A stretch of 33,558 nt of DNA from Puia dinghuensis (GTDB lineage Bacteria; Bacteroidota; Bacteroidia; Chitinophagales; Chitinophagaceae): NCBI GenBank assembly GCA_026225275.1, contig JAMFSL010000023.1, positions 1 through 33,558 on the forward strand, written 5' to 3'. Shown in pieces: positions 14,936 through 22,537 of this stretch; within the stretch, counting starts at the first letter, position 1; each line of letters starts with the position of its first letter. The translations under genes were made by a program, and so were the position numbers. Below the pieces are notes generated by a model. That model worked only from the letters and a program-made list of their open reading frames with translations, had not been told where the DNA came from and made no database searches.

Positions 14936-15994
14936 TTAATTGAACTGCGAAAACTTCCCGTTGTAGAACTTCTCGTCCGTTTTCAGCTTTTGCTCCCATT
15001 TCCAGGCGGTCGCCATCATCTCTTCCAGCCCGTATTCGATCGTCCAGCCTAACTGACGCCTGGCCAGGTCGTTGTTGGCATAAATGGCAATGACATCCCC
15101 CGGCCGGCGAGGCCCGATCTGGTAATTCAGCTTGATGCCGCTGACCTTTTCAAAAGCCTTGATCGCCTCCAGCACCGTAACGCCATTACCGGTCCCCAGG
15201 TTATACACCTCCGCATTCTTAACGATCTTTTTATCCAGCATGTATTGCATGGCCAGCGTATGCGCATGGGCAATATCGCACACATGAATGAAATCCCGGA
15301 TACAAGAGCCGTCCCGGGTAGGATAATCGTCTCCGTAGACGGTCATCTGGGGCAGCTTGCCGATCGCCGTCTGCGTAATGGCAGGCACCAGATTGGCCGG
15401 GCGGCCTATGGGCATTTCCCCGATCAGGATGGACGGATGGGCCCCCACAGGATTGAAATACCGGAGGAGGATAGATTTGGTATGCTTAGTCGCCTTGGAA
15501 AATTCATTGATGATCTGCTCGCCCATCTGCTTGGTATACCCATAGGGGGATTCGGCCGGTTTGGGCGGCGTCAGTTCGGTCACCGGGATCTCGTCAGGGT
15601 TTCCGTACACCGTACAAGAAGAAGAGAATACGAAATGAGGAATGCCAAATTCCTGAACGCATTTCAGCAGGTTGATCAGCGATAGCAGGTTGTTTTCAAA
15701 ATACATCAGGGGCTGTTCCACAGATTCTCCTACCGCTTTATAAGCCGCAAAATGAATGATACCGGCGATATTCTCATTTTCCTGGAAAATAGCAAAAGTG
15801 TCATCGTAATTGCAAAGGTCGACCTTGTAGTTCTTGATCTTTTTTCCCACGATCTTCTCCACCCCCTCCAGGATCCGGGGGGACGAACGTACATTATTGT
15901 CTACACAGATGACTTCAAAACCATTGGCAACAAGGTCTACGATGGTATGAGAACCTATATAACCACATCCGCCGGTGACAAGGATCTTTTGCAT
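14936..15994 (-). CDS. galE: UDP-glucose 4-epimerase
   Basis: Short-chain-dehydrogenase-fold enzyme interconverting UDP-glucose and UDP-galactose with bound NAD, feeding galactose metabolism and surface-polysaccharide synthesis. The 352-residue protein has the NAD-binding TGGCGYIGSHT (7-17), the catalytic-site block FSSSCTVYG (123-131) and the YxxxK pair Tyr151/Lys155 in SPYGYTKQMGE. The C-terminal half contains the RDFIHVCDIA and YNLGTGNGVTVLE blocks of GalE. The start ATG at 15994 lies 20 bases after the rmlA stop, so the two genes very likely form a nucleotide-sugar operon. Specificity for UDP-N-acetyl sugars cannot be excluded by sequence reading alone. Confidence 0.93.
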   Translation of the reverse strand: MQKILVTGGCGYIGSHTIVDLVANGFEVICVDNNVRSSPRILEGVEKIVGKKIKNYKVDLCNYDDTFAIFQENENIAGIIHFAAYKAVGESVEQPLMYFENNLLSLINLLKCVQEFGIPHFVFSSSCTVYGNPDEIPVTELTPPKPAESPYGYTKQMGEQIINEFSKATKHTKSILLRYFNPVGAHPSILIGEMPIGRPANLVPAITQTAIGKLPQMTVYGDDYPTRDGSCIRDFIHVCDIAHAHTLAMQYMLDKKIVKNAEVYNLGTGNGVTVLEAIKAFEKVSGIKLNYQIGPRRPGDVIAIYANNDLARRQLGWTIEYGLEEMMATAWKWEQKLKTDEKFYNGKFSQFN

Positions 15995-16014
15995 AATGCT
16001 CCGCTTTGAATGAC

Positions 16015-16881
16015 TTACGATGAATGAATAAGGTTGATCAGGTATTGCCCATATCCGCTTTTCAGTAATGGCTGCGCTATTTTTTCCACCTGGGCCGCAT
16101 CGATGAAGCCCTTGCGGTAGGCGATCTCCTCTATGCAGGCAATCTTAATGCCCTGTCGTTGTTCGATCACCTGCACGAACTGGGTAGCCTGCATCAGTGA
16201 ATCGAAAGTCCCGGTATCCAGCCAGGCAGTTCCGCGGTCCAGGATCGAAACGGTCAGCTTGCCCTGACGCAAATACTCCTTATTGACGTCGGTGATCTCA
16301 TATTCACCCCTTGGCGAGGGTTTTAACGCTTTAGCGATATCTACTACTGTATTGTCATAAAAGTACAGGCCCGGAACAGCATAGTTGCTCTTGGGCTTGG
16401 TCGGTTTCTCTTCAATAGAAATAGCTTTGTTGGCGGCATCGAATTCCACAACCCCATACCGCTCAGGATCACTCACCTGGTAAGCGTACACGATTCCTCC
16501 AACCGGCCGGTTATTCCTTTCCAGTTGTTTGCCCAGCCCGGCTCCGTAAAAGATATTGTCGCCCAGCACCAGGGCCGCCGGATCTTTTCCGATGAAAGAC
16601 TCTCCGATCACAAAGGCCTGTGCCAGTCCGTTGGGCAAAGGCTGCTCCGCATAGGAAAAAGAAAGCCCCAGCTGTGAACCGTCTCCGAACAGCTTGCGAA
16701 ACAAAGGCAGATCATGTGGAGTGGAGATGATCAGGATCTCGCGAATACCTGCCAGCATCAAGGTCGATAGCGGATAGTAGATCATCGGCTTGTCATAGAC
16801 AGGCATAATTTGCTTACTGATCGCATAGGTGATCGGATGCAACCTTGTTCCCGAGCCGCCTGCGAGAATGATTCCTTTCAT
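16015..16881 (-). CDS. rmlA: Glucose-1-phosphate thymidylyltransferase
   Basis: Makes dTDP-glucose from dTTP and glucose-1-phosphate, the first step towards dTDP-rhamnose and related sugars for surface glycans. The 288-residue protein has the nucleotidyltransferase signature [20 protein letters not shown] (8-27), then [28 protein letters not shown] and the [12 protein letters not shown] block, matching the short RmlA family. It is first in a probable operon with galE (20-base gap). No rmlB, rmlC or rmlD is present in the window, so the rest of the pathway must be elsewhere. The start codon lies 32 bases from the 16913-16951 inverted repeat. Confidence 0.94.
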   Translation of the reverse strand: MKGIILAGGSGTRLHPITYAISKQIMPVYDKPMIYYPLSTLMLAGIREILIISTPHDLPLFRKLFGDGSQLGLSFSYAEQPLPNGLAQAFVIGESFIGKDPAALVLGDNIFYGAGLGKQLERNNRPVGGIVYAYQVSDPERYGVVEFDAANKAISIEEKPTKPKSNYAVPGLYFYDNTVVDIAKALKPSPRGEYEITDVNKEYLRQGKLTVSILDRGTAWLDTGTFDSLMQATQFVQVIEQRQGIKIACIEEIAYRKGFIDAAQVEKIAQPLLKSGYGQYLINLIHSS

Positions 16882-16912
16882 AGTCTCGAATATCGCTTTT
16901 TTTATTGTATAT

Positions 16913-16951
16913 GCGCAGAAGGGTTTTTATCGAAAATTAACCCTTCTACGC
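16913..16951. repeat. 13-13-13 inverted repeat upstream of rmlA
   Basis: Arms gcgcagaagggtt (16913-16925) and aacccttctacgc (16939-16951) pair at 12 of 13 positions around the loop tttatcgaaaatt. Arm length, loop length and loop sequence (TTT at one end, AAAATT at the other) match the repeat at 1881-1919, while the arms are unrelated. It lies between the rmlA start and the end of the PiT gene, 32-70 bases upstream of the rmlA ATG. Confidence 0.65.
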
Positions 16952-16963
16952 CAATTAACTATC

Positions 16964-17001
16964 TAATAATGGGCCTTCGGCCGATGGACCTGTGGTCCAT
17001 C
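16964..17001. repeat. Two adjoining hairpins, first shared with 1926-1944
   Basis: The sequence taataatgggccttcggcc (16964-16982) matches 1926-1944 with one mismatch and folds ggcc-ttc-ggcc. It is followed without a gap by gatggacc-tgt-ggtccatc (16983-17001), a perfect 8-bp stem. The pair lies 5-43 bases beyond the PiT stop codon, so on the minus strand it could form the 3' end of the PiT transcript, but no T-run follows. Confidence 0.6.
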
Positions 17002-17006
17002 TCTGT

Positions 17007-18044
17007 TTACCTCACCATGTTAACGATAAAATACACAATGGCTGCCAGCAGAGCGCTGACCGGAATGGTCAATACCCAGGCCCAGAGCAGATTGATCGTC
17101 ACGCCCCATCTTACCGCAGAGAGCCGTTTGGTCGCCCCTACCCCGATGATCGATCCGGTAATAGTGTGTGTCGTGCTGACGGGGATACCCAGCTTTTCGG
17201 TGAGGAATAAGGTGAGCGCCCCCGCTGTCTCGGCACTGAAACCCTCCAGGGGAGTGACCTTGGTGATCCTGGTCCCCATGGTCTTTACGATCTTCCATCC
17301 ACCGCTCATCGTACCCAGAGCGATCGCCGTAAAGCTCGCCAGAGGGACCCACATATTGGCATCGATGAATTGGGTAAAGGTCATGTCATGTCCCTGCGAT
17401 TTCTGATACCAGATCATGGCCGCACCTATGATGCCCATGACCTTTTGCGCATCGTTGCCGCCATGTCCCAGACTCAGCAGGCCGGAGGAAACCAGCTGCA
17501 GCCGGCGAAACCAGTTATCCGCCTTATAAGGGTTCGCCCGCCGGCAAATATTCAAAATAATAAGGGTGATCACAAAGGCAACTACCATACCAATTAAAGG
17601 GGCCAGGAAGATAAACAAAAAGGTAGGTATCACCTTGGCATAGTTGATAACGGCCACGCCATGACGGGTCAATGCCCCCGCGTGCGCCAGCGCCGCACCC
17701 ATGAATCCTCCCAGCAGGGTGTGGGACGAACTGGAAGGAATGCCGAACCACCAGGTAAACAGGTTCCAGCAGATCGCCGCGATCAGCCCGGAAAAAATCA
17801 CTTCCAGGTTGATGAAATCCTTATTCACCGAGGCGGCAATCGTATTGCCGATCCTGAATTCTCCGATGACATAACGGGAAATGAAAAAAGCCGCGAAATT
17901 GAAGAATGCCGCCCATAATACCGCCTGGAAGGGCGTCAGCACTTTCGTAGAGACGATGGTGGCGATTGAGTTGGCGGCATCGTGGAATCCATTGATATAA
18001 TCGAATACAAGCGCAAGTAGAATGATAATAACCAGGAAACTCAT
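17007..18044 (-). CDS. Inorganic phosphate transporter, PiT family
   Basis: Low-affinity phosphate (or metal-phosphate) symporter of the inner membrane. The 345-residue protein shows the duplicated PiT signature: FDYINGFHDAANSIATIVST (about 14-33) in the N-terminal half and LLSLGHGGNDAQKVMGII in the C-terminal half, plus the SSSHTLLGGFMGA and VSTTHTITGSIIGVG blocks. About ten helices. Its ATG is 6 bases after the DUF47 stop, so the two are one transcript, and the DUF47 protein is the usual partner of this transporter class. The transcript probably starts at the TATTTTTG promoter at 18714-18721. Confidence 0.94.
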   Translation of the reverse strand: MSFLVIIILLALVFDYINGFHDAANSIATIVSTKVLTPFQAVLWAAFFNFAAFFISRYVIGEFRIGNTIAASVNKDFINLEVIFSGLIAAICWNLFTWWFGIPSSSSHTLLGGFMGAALAHAGALTRHGVAVINYAKVIPTFLFIFLAPLIGMVVAFVITLIILNICRRANPYKADNWFRRLQLVSSGLLSLGHGGNDAQKVMGIIGAAMIWYQKSQGHDMTFTQFIDANMWVPLASFTAIALGTMSGGWKIVKTMGTRITKVTPLEGFSAETAGALTLFLTEKLGIPVSTTHTITGSIIGVGATKRLSAVRWGVTINLLWAWVLTIPVSALLAAIVYFIVNMVR

Positions 18045-18050
18045 ATGGGC

Positions 18051-18698
18051 TTAAGCATATTTGATGATGATGGACTCGATAACGTTAGCGGCATCTTCAC
18101 ATTTGTCGGTAACGATTTCCATCACCTGGTAGATCTCCCGCTTCTTGATCACTTCCTTGGCGTCGGGCTCTGTCTCGAAAAGCCGTTCAATGCTCAGGTC
18201 GAATATATCATCAGCCTGGTTTTCAATACTGTTGACCTTTACGAGCGCATCGGTGATCTTCCGCATGTCCCGCATATTTCGCAATTCCCTGACCGCGATC
18301 TGGATCTGGGTCGCACCCTGGTCGATCAGATCGGCCATTTTCTGGATACCCATGTCGTTGGGATTGACCTTATAAAAATTGATCTTCTTAGCAGTGGCAT
18401 AAATGTAATCACAGATATCGTCCAGGGCGCTGGCGAGGTAATGAATATCCTCCCTGTCGAACGGCGTGATAAAATTGCGGCCTAATTCGGTAAAGATCCG
18501 GTGCGTAAGGTCGTCATTGACATGTTCCTGGTCCTCTACCTGGGAGACAATGGCAGCTCTTTTGTCAAAATCCGGCTCAGCAACGACCTCTTTCATCAAC
18601 TTGCCCATCCTTGCTACACTATCCGCAACCTCTTCAAATAAGGAATAAAAAACGCGGTCTTTGGGAGTGAAAAGCTGGAGGAACGAATTGAACGCCAT
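18051..18698 (-). CDS. DUF47-family PiT accessory protein (PhoU-like)
   Basis: A 215-residue all-helical cytosolic protein of the DUF47/PhoU-like family, generally encoded directly before a PiT transporter and thought to modulate it. The N-terminus (FLQLFTPKDRVFYSLFEEVA) and the block HRIFTELGRNFITPFDREDI (about 85-104), followed by DDICDYIYATAKKI, are characteristic of the family; the acidic FDREDI and D-x-x-D-x-I positions resemble PhoU metal-cluster motifs. It precedes the PiT gene by 6 bases. A perfect TAnnTTTG box lies 15 bases upstream of its ATG. No pst or phoU genes are in view. Confidence 0.9.
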   Translation of the reverse strand: MAFNSFLQLFTPKDRVFYSLFEEVADSVARMGKLMKEVVAEPDFDKRAAIVSQVEDQEHVNDDLTHRIFTELGRNFITPFDREDIHYLASALDDICDYIYATAKKINFYKVNPNDMGIQKMADLIDQGATQIQIAVRELRNMRDMRKITDALVKVNSIENQADDIFDLSIERLFETEPDAKEVIKKREIYQVMEIVTDKCEDAANVIESIIIKYA

Positions 18699-18713
18699 GC
18701 ACTAAAATTTGCG

Positions 18714-18721
18714 CAAAAATA
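18714..18721 (-). promoter_or_regulatory. -7 box of the DUF47-PiT operon
   Basis: The minus strand reads TATTTTTG (18721-18714), an exact TAnnTTTG match ending 15 bases before the DUF47 ATG. TTTC (18748-18745) lies 23 bases further upstream as a weak -33 element. The predicted leader is about ten bases. Confidence 0.5.
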
Positions 18722-18753
18722 GAACTATTCGCCCATACCGGCCCGAAAAGTAC

Positions 18754-18797
18754 TTAAGGTCGGCCAAGGCCTACTTTAAACCAAAGCCCGCAAGGGT
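18754..18797. repeat. Two hairpins between the DUF47 promoter and the phosphatase stop
   Basis: Stem 1 pairs ttaaggt (18754-18760) with actttaa (18773-18779, one G-T pair) and encloses ggccaaggcc (18762-18771). Stem 2 is ccc-gcaa-ggg (18787-18796); its cccgcaagggt is the same 11-mer as in the mreB-leader hairpin (4698-4708). It follows the secreted phosphatase stop on the minus strand, but no T-run is present. Confidence 0.45.
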
Positions 18798-18800
18798 CCG

Positions 18801-19973
18801 TTACTTTCCGGCTGCTACCCGGTCAGGCGTCGGCTGCCCTGCCAATAAGGCGGGAGACCTGTCCGTCGCAGCCTGGCCGCTGTCGACCGGCAGATTGATA
18901 GCTCGTCCGGGCGGATGCCCTGGTCCGGCAGGATCCCCCATAAGGGCGGCAATGGTGGCGGCAAATTGCCGCTGATACACCTGTCCGGCCGTCTTCAACT
19001 CCCCGGCAGGCTGGATATCGGGACCGAGGACGGCCATCCAGATATCACCCGAACCTTCGGCCCAGAACCCATGTGTGGTCCATTTATTTGGTTTCCAGCC
19101 CCGACCATGGTCGGTCGTGATAAGAAGGGTCGTGCTGTCTTTGTAGAAGGGGTCAGTTTGTATCATATACCACAATTCGGCGATCATCCGGTCGATATCG
19201 GCCGCCTGCTGTAAATACAGATCATACCTGCCTGCATGAGCGCACTCATCCGTTTCCCCGAGCCCGAGGAACAGTACAGAGGGGTGGTGTTCCCCGATAT
19301 ATTCGCGGGCAGTGAGATAGGTCAGCCAGTCGTGCCGGGTCTTGCTCGGATGCATCGTGGACTGCACACTGTCGATCATGTCCGCTTCGGCGCCTTTCTC
19401 CGCCAAAGGCGTGTAACCGCTGTTGACCGGCAATCCGCTGCGGGCTTCGTTGAGAATATAAGGAAAGACATTCCAGGACGTAAATACAGCTACTTTACCA
19501 TGATATTCCGAACTGTTATTCAGGTACTCCAGCACATTGACGTGCGGATTTTCAACAGGCAGATTGGGACTGCTGAAGGCATCGGTATGCCCCGTGAAGA
19601 TTTCGTTGTAACCCGGATAGGAGATCTTATAAAAATTTTTAACGTTGACCTTATTGCCCCATCTCCGGTTGCCGTACAATCGTCCATTTTCCGCCACCGT
19701 ACTCCAGAGAAAAGGCATCAGTTTACGCCGCCGGCCTTCCGCTGTTGAATCCCAGTACAACTGACGCATCGATGCCGTATCCCTGACATATTCTGTATTG
19801 CCCACCAGCAAGGGGTCTGCGCCGGTAAAGATCTCCTGCCATCGGAACCCATCGATGGTAATGATAAAGAGTTTTCTGGTTTTCGCTCGGGAAGCGCCTG
19901 TGGATAATGATTCCTGCGCAACAGCCGGGAATAGGCCAAACAGCACAGCCAGTAACGGAAGGAGTGATTTCAT
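18801..19973 (-). CDS. Secreted alkaline-phosphatase-superfamily enzyme (phosphodiesterase/pyrophosphatase type)
   Basis: A 390-residue exported hydrolase of the alkaline phosphatase/nucleotide pyrophosphatase superfamily. The start is ATG 19973, giving a signal peptide (MKSLLPLLAVLFGLFPAVAQ); an upstream in-frame ATG at 20015 lies beyond the promoter box and is unlikely. Metal-site residues are visible: Asp41 in IITIDGFRW, the nucleophile region YPGYNEIFTGH (probable Thr), ETDECAHAGRYD, ITTDHGRG and TTHGFW. Substrate is unknown; a phosphate monoester or diester is likely. The last ~45 residues are Pro/Ala/Gly-rich (for example GDPAGPGHPPGRAINLP) and not part of the fold. It sits just downstream of the DUF47-PiT operon on the same strand and is divergent from the PAP2 gene. 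Confidence 0.82.
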   Translation of the reverse strand: MKSLLPLLAVLFGLFPAVAQESLSTGASRAKTRKLFIITIDGFRWQEIFTGADPLLVGNTEYVRDTASMRQLYWDSTAEGRRRKLMPFLWSTVAENGRLYGNRRWGNKVNVKNFYKISYPGYNEIFTGHTDAFSSPNLPVENPHVNVLEYLNNSSEYHGKVAVFTSWNVFPYILNEARSGLPVNSGYTPLAEKGAEADMIDSVQSTMHPSKTRHDWLTYLTAREYIGEHHPSVLFLGLGETDECAHAGRYDLYLQQAADIDRMIAELWYMIQTDPFYKDSTTLLITTDHGRGWKPNKWTTHGFWAEGSGDIWMAVLGPDIQPAGELKTAGQVYQRQFAATIAALMGDPAGPGHPPGRAINLPVDSGQAATDRSPALLAGQPTPDRVAAGK

Positions 19974-19987
19974 TTTAATGGGTTTAT

Positions 19988-19995
19988 CAAAGGTA
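19988..19995 (-). promoter_or_regulatory. -7 box of the secreted phosphatase gene
   Basis: The minus strand reads TACCTTTG (19995-19988), an exact TAnnTTTG match ending 14 bases before the ATG at 19973. No good -33 TTTG is seen. The box supports the choice of that ATG over the upstream one at 20015. The neighbouring divergent spacer (19996-20130) is A/T-rich with three TTAAC motifs at 20029, 20034 and 20053. Confidence 0.5.
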
Positions 19996-20130
19996 TCGCG
20001 CCTGTGTGACCTCATGTTTATTAGAACATTAACTTAACATTATCAGAATGTCTTAACTAAATCATAATCTCCCGAAATCCCCATCTTGAGGTATTCAATA
20101 TAGTTTTAACACGTATAAACTCCTCGTATT

Positions 20131-20760
20131 ATGACCTTGATAAATTGGCTGGATCATCTCGATAAGGCCCTGTTCGTGCTCATCCAGCACGACTCGGATC
20201 ATTCTTTTCTGGATGTGATAATGCCTGCACTCCGTGAACCGCTCACCTGGATCCCCCTCTATGCCTTCATGCTGTATTATTCTTTTCGCCAGGGACCTGC
20301 CAAAGCGTGGCCGTTCATCGTGCTGACCCTTCTCACCTTCGCCATCACCGATACCGTTACTGCCCAGGTGCTGAAGCCTCTGTTTGGCCGGTTACGCCCC
20401 TGCCATGATCCCGAGGTGCAGTCCTTGCTGAGAGGACTCGTGGATTGCGGCGGCCTGTATTCCATGCCTTCCAATCATGCCGCCAACCACTTTGGACTGG
20501 CAGCCTTCTGGTTTTATTCCATCCGGGCCATGAACGGCAGAAAATGGCATTGGCTATGGGTGTGGGCAGCAGCAGTCTGCTATGCCCAGATTTACGTGGG
20601 CAAACATTATCCCTTCGATATTCTCGTCGGATCAGTATTCGGCTTTCTAACGGGGTGGGGTACCTTCCGCCTTTTTATTTATTGGGAAAGCCGGCAACGC
20701 ACCCGCTCGATCCTGTTTCGGCCGGTCTTTAAAAAATCTGCAGAAACGGAGCATGTCTAA
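20131..20760 (+). CDS. PAP2-family membrane lipid phosphatase
   Basis: A 209-residue inner-membrane phosphatase of the PAP2 superfamily with about five or six helices. It acts on lipid phosphates such as undecaprenyl diphosphate, phosphatidic acid or lipid A. Motif 1 is KPLFGRLRP (Lys82, Arg89), motif 2 is SMPSNHAANH with His116, and motif 3 is YAQIYVGKHYPFD with His159 and Asp163. The arginine that starts the usual SRxxxxxHxxxD motif is Gln153 here, which is confirmed by the CAG codon. A PMT/ArnT-like glycosyltransferase gene follows after 55 bases, which suggests lipid A or lipid-carrier modification; this is inference. The only upstream -7 candidate is TAGTTTTA, with one mismatch. Confidence 0.87.
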   Translation: MTLINWLDHLDKALFVLIQHDSDHSFLDVIMPALREPLTWIPLYAFMLYYSFRQGPAKAWPFIVLTLLTFAITDTVTAQVLKPLFGRLRPCHDPEVQSLLRGLVDCGGLYSMPSNHAANHFGLAAFWFYSIRAMNGRKWHWLWVWAAAVCYAQIYVGKHYPFDILVGSVFGFLTGWGTFRLFIYWESRQRTRSILFRPVFKKSAETEHV

Positions 20761-20772
20761 TTAGCCATTGGC

Positions 20773-20780
20773 TATATTTG
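20773..20780 (+). promoter_or_regulatory. -7 box upstream of the ArnT-like gene
   Basis: TATATTTG is an exact TAnnTTTG match in the 55-base gap after the PAP2 stop. It would start transcription near 20785 and leave a leader of about 30 bases. No clear -33 TTG is visible at the right distance, so readthrough from the PAP2 gene is also possible. Confidence 0.4.
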
Positions 20781-20815
20781 TCCATGCATAATCTGACCGG
20801 AGGCGGACTGTTTTG

Positions 20816-22537
20816 ATGACCGATCCACACAATGCGGGGTGGGAATCCTGGCTGCAAAAATGGTTTGTCCGATTGCTGATCCCCGCCATACTGGTGAACG
20901 CCGGCGGTCTGTTGATCGATATCCTGGAACCCGATGGCGCCCTTTATGCGACTATCGCCAAAACAATCGCCCAAAGAGGAGACTTTGTCAATCTGTATAG
21001 AGACGGCGCCGATTGGCTGGACAAGCCGCATTTCCCATTCTGGATGGCTGCGCTGAGCTTTCGTTTTTTGGGCATCAATGGCTTTGCCTATAAATTTCCT
21101 GCCCTCTTATTCTGGGGCCTTGGAGCCTGGTATACCTGGCGGCTGGCACTATCCGTCTATGGCAAGCCCGTAGCGCAATTGTCGACGCTGATCTATGTAT
21201 CGGCCGCTCACCTGGTCATCTCCAACAACGACGTCCGGGCTGAACCCTATCTCACCGGCCTCATCATCGGTTCGGTCTATCACTTCTATAAGGCATCCCG
21301 CGCCCCGGCCTCACGGCAGCGGGCCGGTCAGTCTGAACGACTATGGTTGCACCTCGTGGCGGGCTCACTGTTCGCAGGGGCGGCACTGATGACCAAAGGC
21401 CCCTTCGTGCTGATCACTATTGCAGGCGGCCTGATCCTGGATTGGGTCATCGGCAGGGAATGGAGCCAGTTCCGGGGCCTCCGCTGGTGGATCGCCATCG
21501 TCCTGACAGCCCTTTTCACCTTGCCGGAAATCTATTGTCTGTACGTCCAGTTCGATTGTCATCCTGAGAAACATGTATTCGACCATACAGGCGTATCGGG
21601 CGTCCGATGGTTTTTCTGGGACAGCCAGTTTGGCCGCTTCTTCAATACCGGTCCTATCAGGGGCAGCGGTGATCCCTTCTTTTATTTTCACACCCTTCTC
21701 TGGGCCTTTTTGCCATGGTCGATCTTGCTGTATGTGGCCGTCATCCAGAAATGCCGGGGTATCGGCCGCCGGAGACCTACCGCCGGAGTTGCCGGTGACT
21801 GGATCTGTCTGGGAAGCGCCCTCTCCAGTTTTGCCCTGTTCAGCCTTTCCCGATTCCAGCTACCCCATTACCTCAATATCCTGTTCCCCTTTTTTTCCAT
21901 CCTGACAGCGGGGTATCTATACGGTATCCGCCGCAAAGGCGAACAACAATTCGTCCGCATCGTACAGGGAATCATCAATGTCATCCTGCCTGTCCTGCTG
22001 CTGCTGTTGTGCTGGTTTTTCCATTTCTCCCGCTGGCCGGTGATCCTGGCCGGACTGGCGATACTTTCCCTGTTGCCCTTTCTGCTCTTCCGGGGAAAGG
22101 ATCTACCTGTATCCTTTACCCGTAGTTTCTGGCTGGCCATGCTGGTATTTGCCTTCATCAATTTCGGGCTTTACCCGGCCATTCTCCAATACCAGGCAGG
22201 CACACAAGCCGGCCGGTGGATAGGCCGCAATCCGGGTATTTCCGCCGTGTATATACCGTGGGAAAGCCCCGACAATTTTTCCATCGAATTTTACAGCCCG
22301 GTCCCCGTCCTCCGAATACCCACCGACAGCCTTCCAACGGTCCTGTCGAAAGGCCCGGCCATTGTCTTCGCTCCTTCCTCTTTCCGCGACTCCCTGCAAA
22401 AAAGAGGGTATTCCGTTGACGATCTTCAACAATTCCCCAATTTCCATATCAGCCAGCTGACCGGCGAATTTCTGAATGCCCGAACGCGGCCTTCTGTCCT
22501 GGAAGAATATTCTCTGCTGCGGGTAAACCACCGTTAA
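20816..22537 (+). CDS. Membrane glycosyltransferase, GT39/PMT-ArnT type
   Basis: A 573-residue polytopic inner-membrane protein of the PMT_2/ArnT superfamily. Such enzymes use polyprenyl-phosphate sugars to glycosylate lipid A or other envelope molecules on the periplasmic face. The first periplasmic loop holds the acidic catalytic-type motif LEPDGALYATIAKTIAQRGD, followed by DWLDKPHFPFWMAALSF, both standard for the family. NNDVRAEPYLTGL, LMTKGPFVLI and the FSRFQLPHYLNILFPFF block follow, with about eleven helices and a soluble C-terminal part of about 110 residues. The start was set at ATG 20816 rather than the overlapping TTG at 20813. Its stop overlaps the convergent DinB-family gene by four bases. 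Its neighbour, a PAP2 phosphatase, suggests a shared lipid substrate. Confidence 0.85.
   Translation: MTDPHNAGWESWLQKWFVRLLIPAILVNAGGLLIDILEPDGALYATIAKTIAQRGDFVNLYRDGADWLDKPHFPFWMAALSFRFLGINGFAYKFPALLFWGLGAWYTWRLALSVYGKPVAQLSTLIYVSAAHLVISNNDVRAEPYLTGLIIGSVYHFYKASRAPASRQRAGQSERLWLHLVAGSLFAGAALMTKGPFVLITIAGGLILDWVIGREWSQFRGLRWWIAIVLTALFTLPEIYCLYVQFDCHPEKHVFDHTGVSGVRWFFWDSQFGRFFNTGPIRGSGDPFFYFHTLLWAFLPWSILLYVAVIQKCRGIGRRRPTAGVAGDWICLGSALSSFALFSLSRFQLPHYLNILFPFFSILTAGYLYGIRRKGEQQFVRIVQGIINVILPVLLLLLCWFFHFSRWPVILAGLAILSLLPFLLFRGKDLPVSFTRSFWLAMLVFAFINFGLYPAILQYQAGTQAGRWIGRNPGISAVYIPWESPDNFSIEFYSPVPVLRIPTDSLPTVLSKGPAIVFAPSSFRDSLQKRGYSVDDLQQFPNFHISQLTGEFLNARTRPSVLEEYSLLRVNHR

Noticed and set aside
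20021-20060. TTAAC repeats as a Pho box controlling the divergent phosphatase genes
   Set aside because: The motifs are spaced 5 and 19 bases, not the 11-base repeat expected for PhoB-type sites, and the region is simply A/T-rich.
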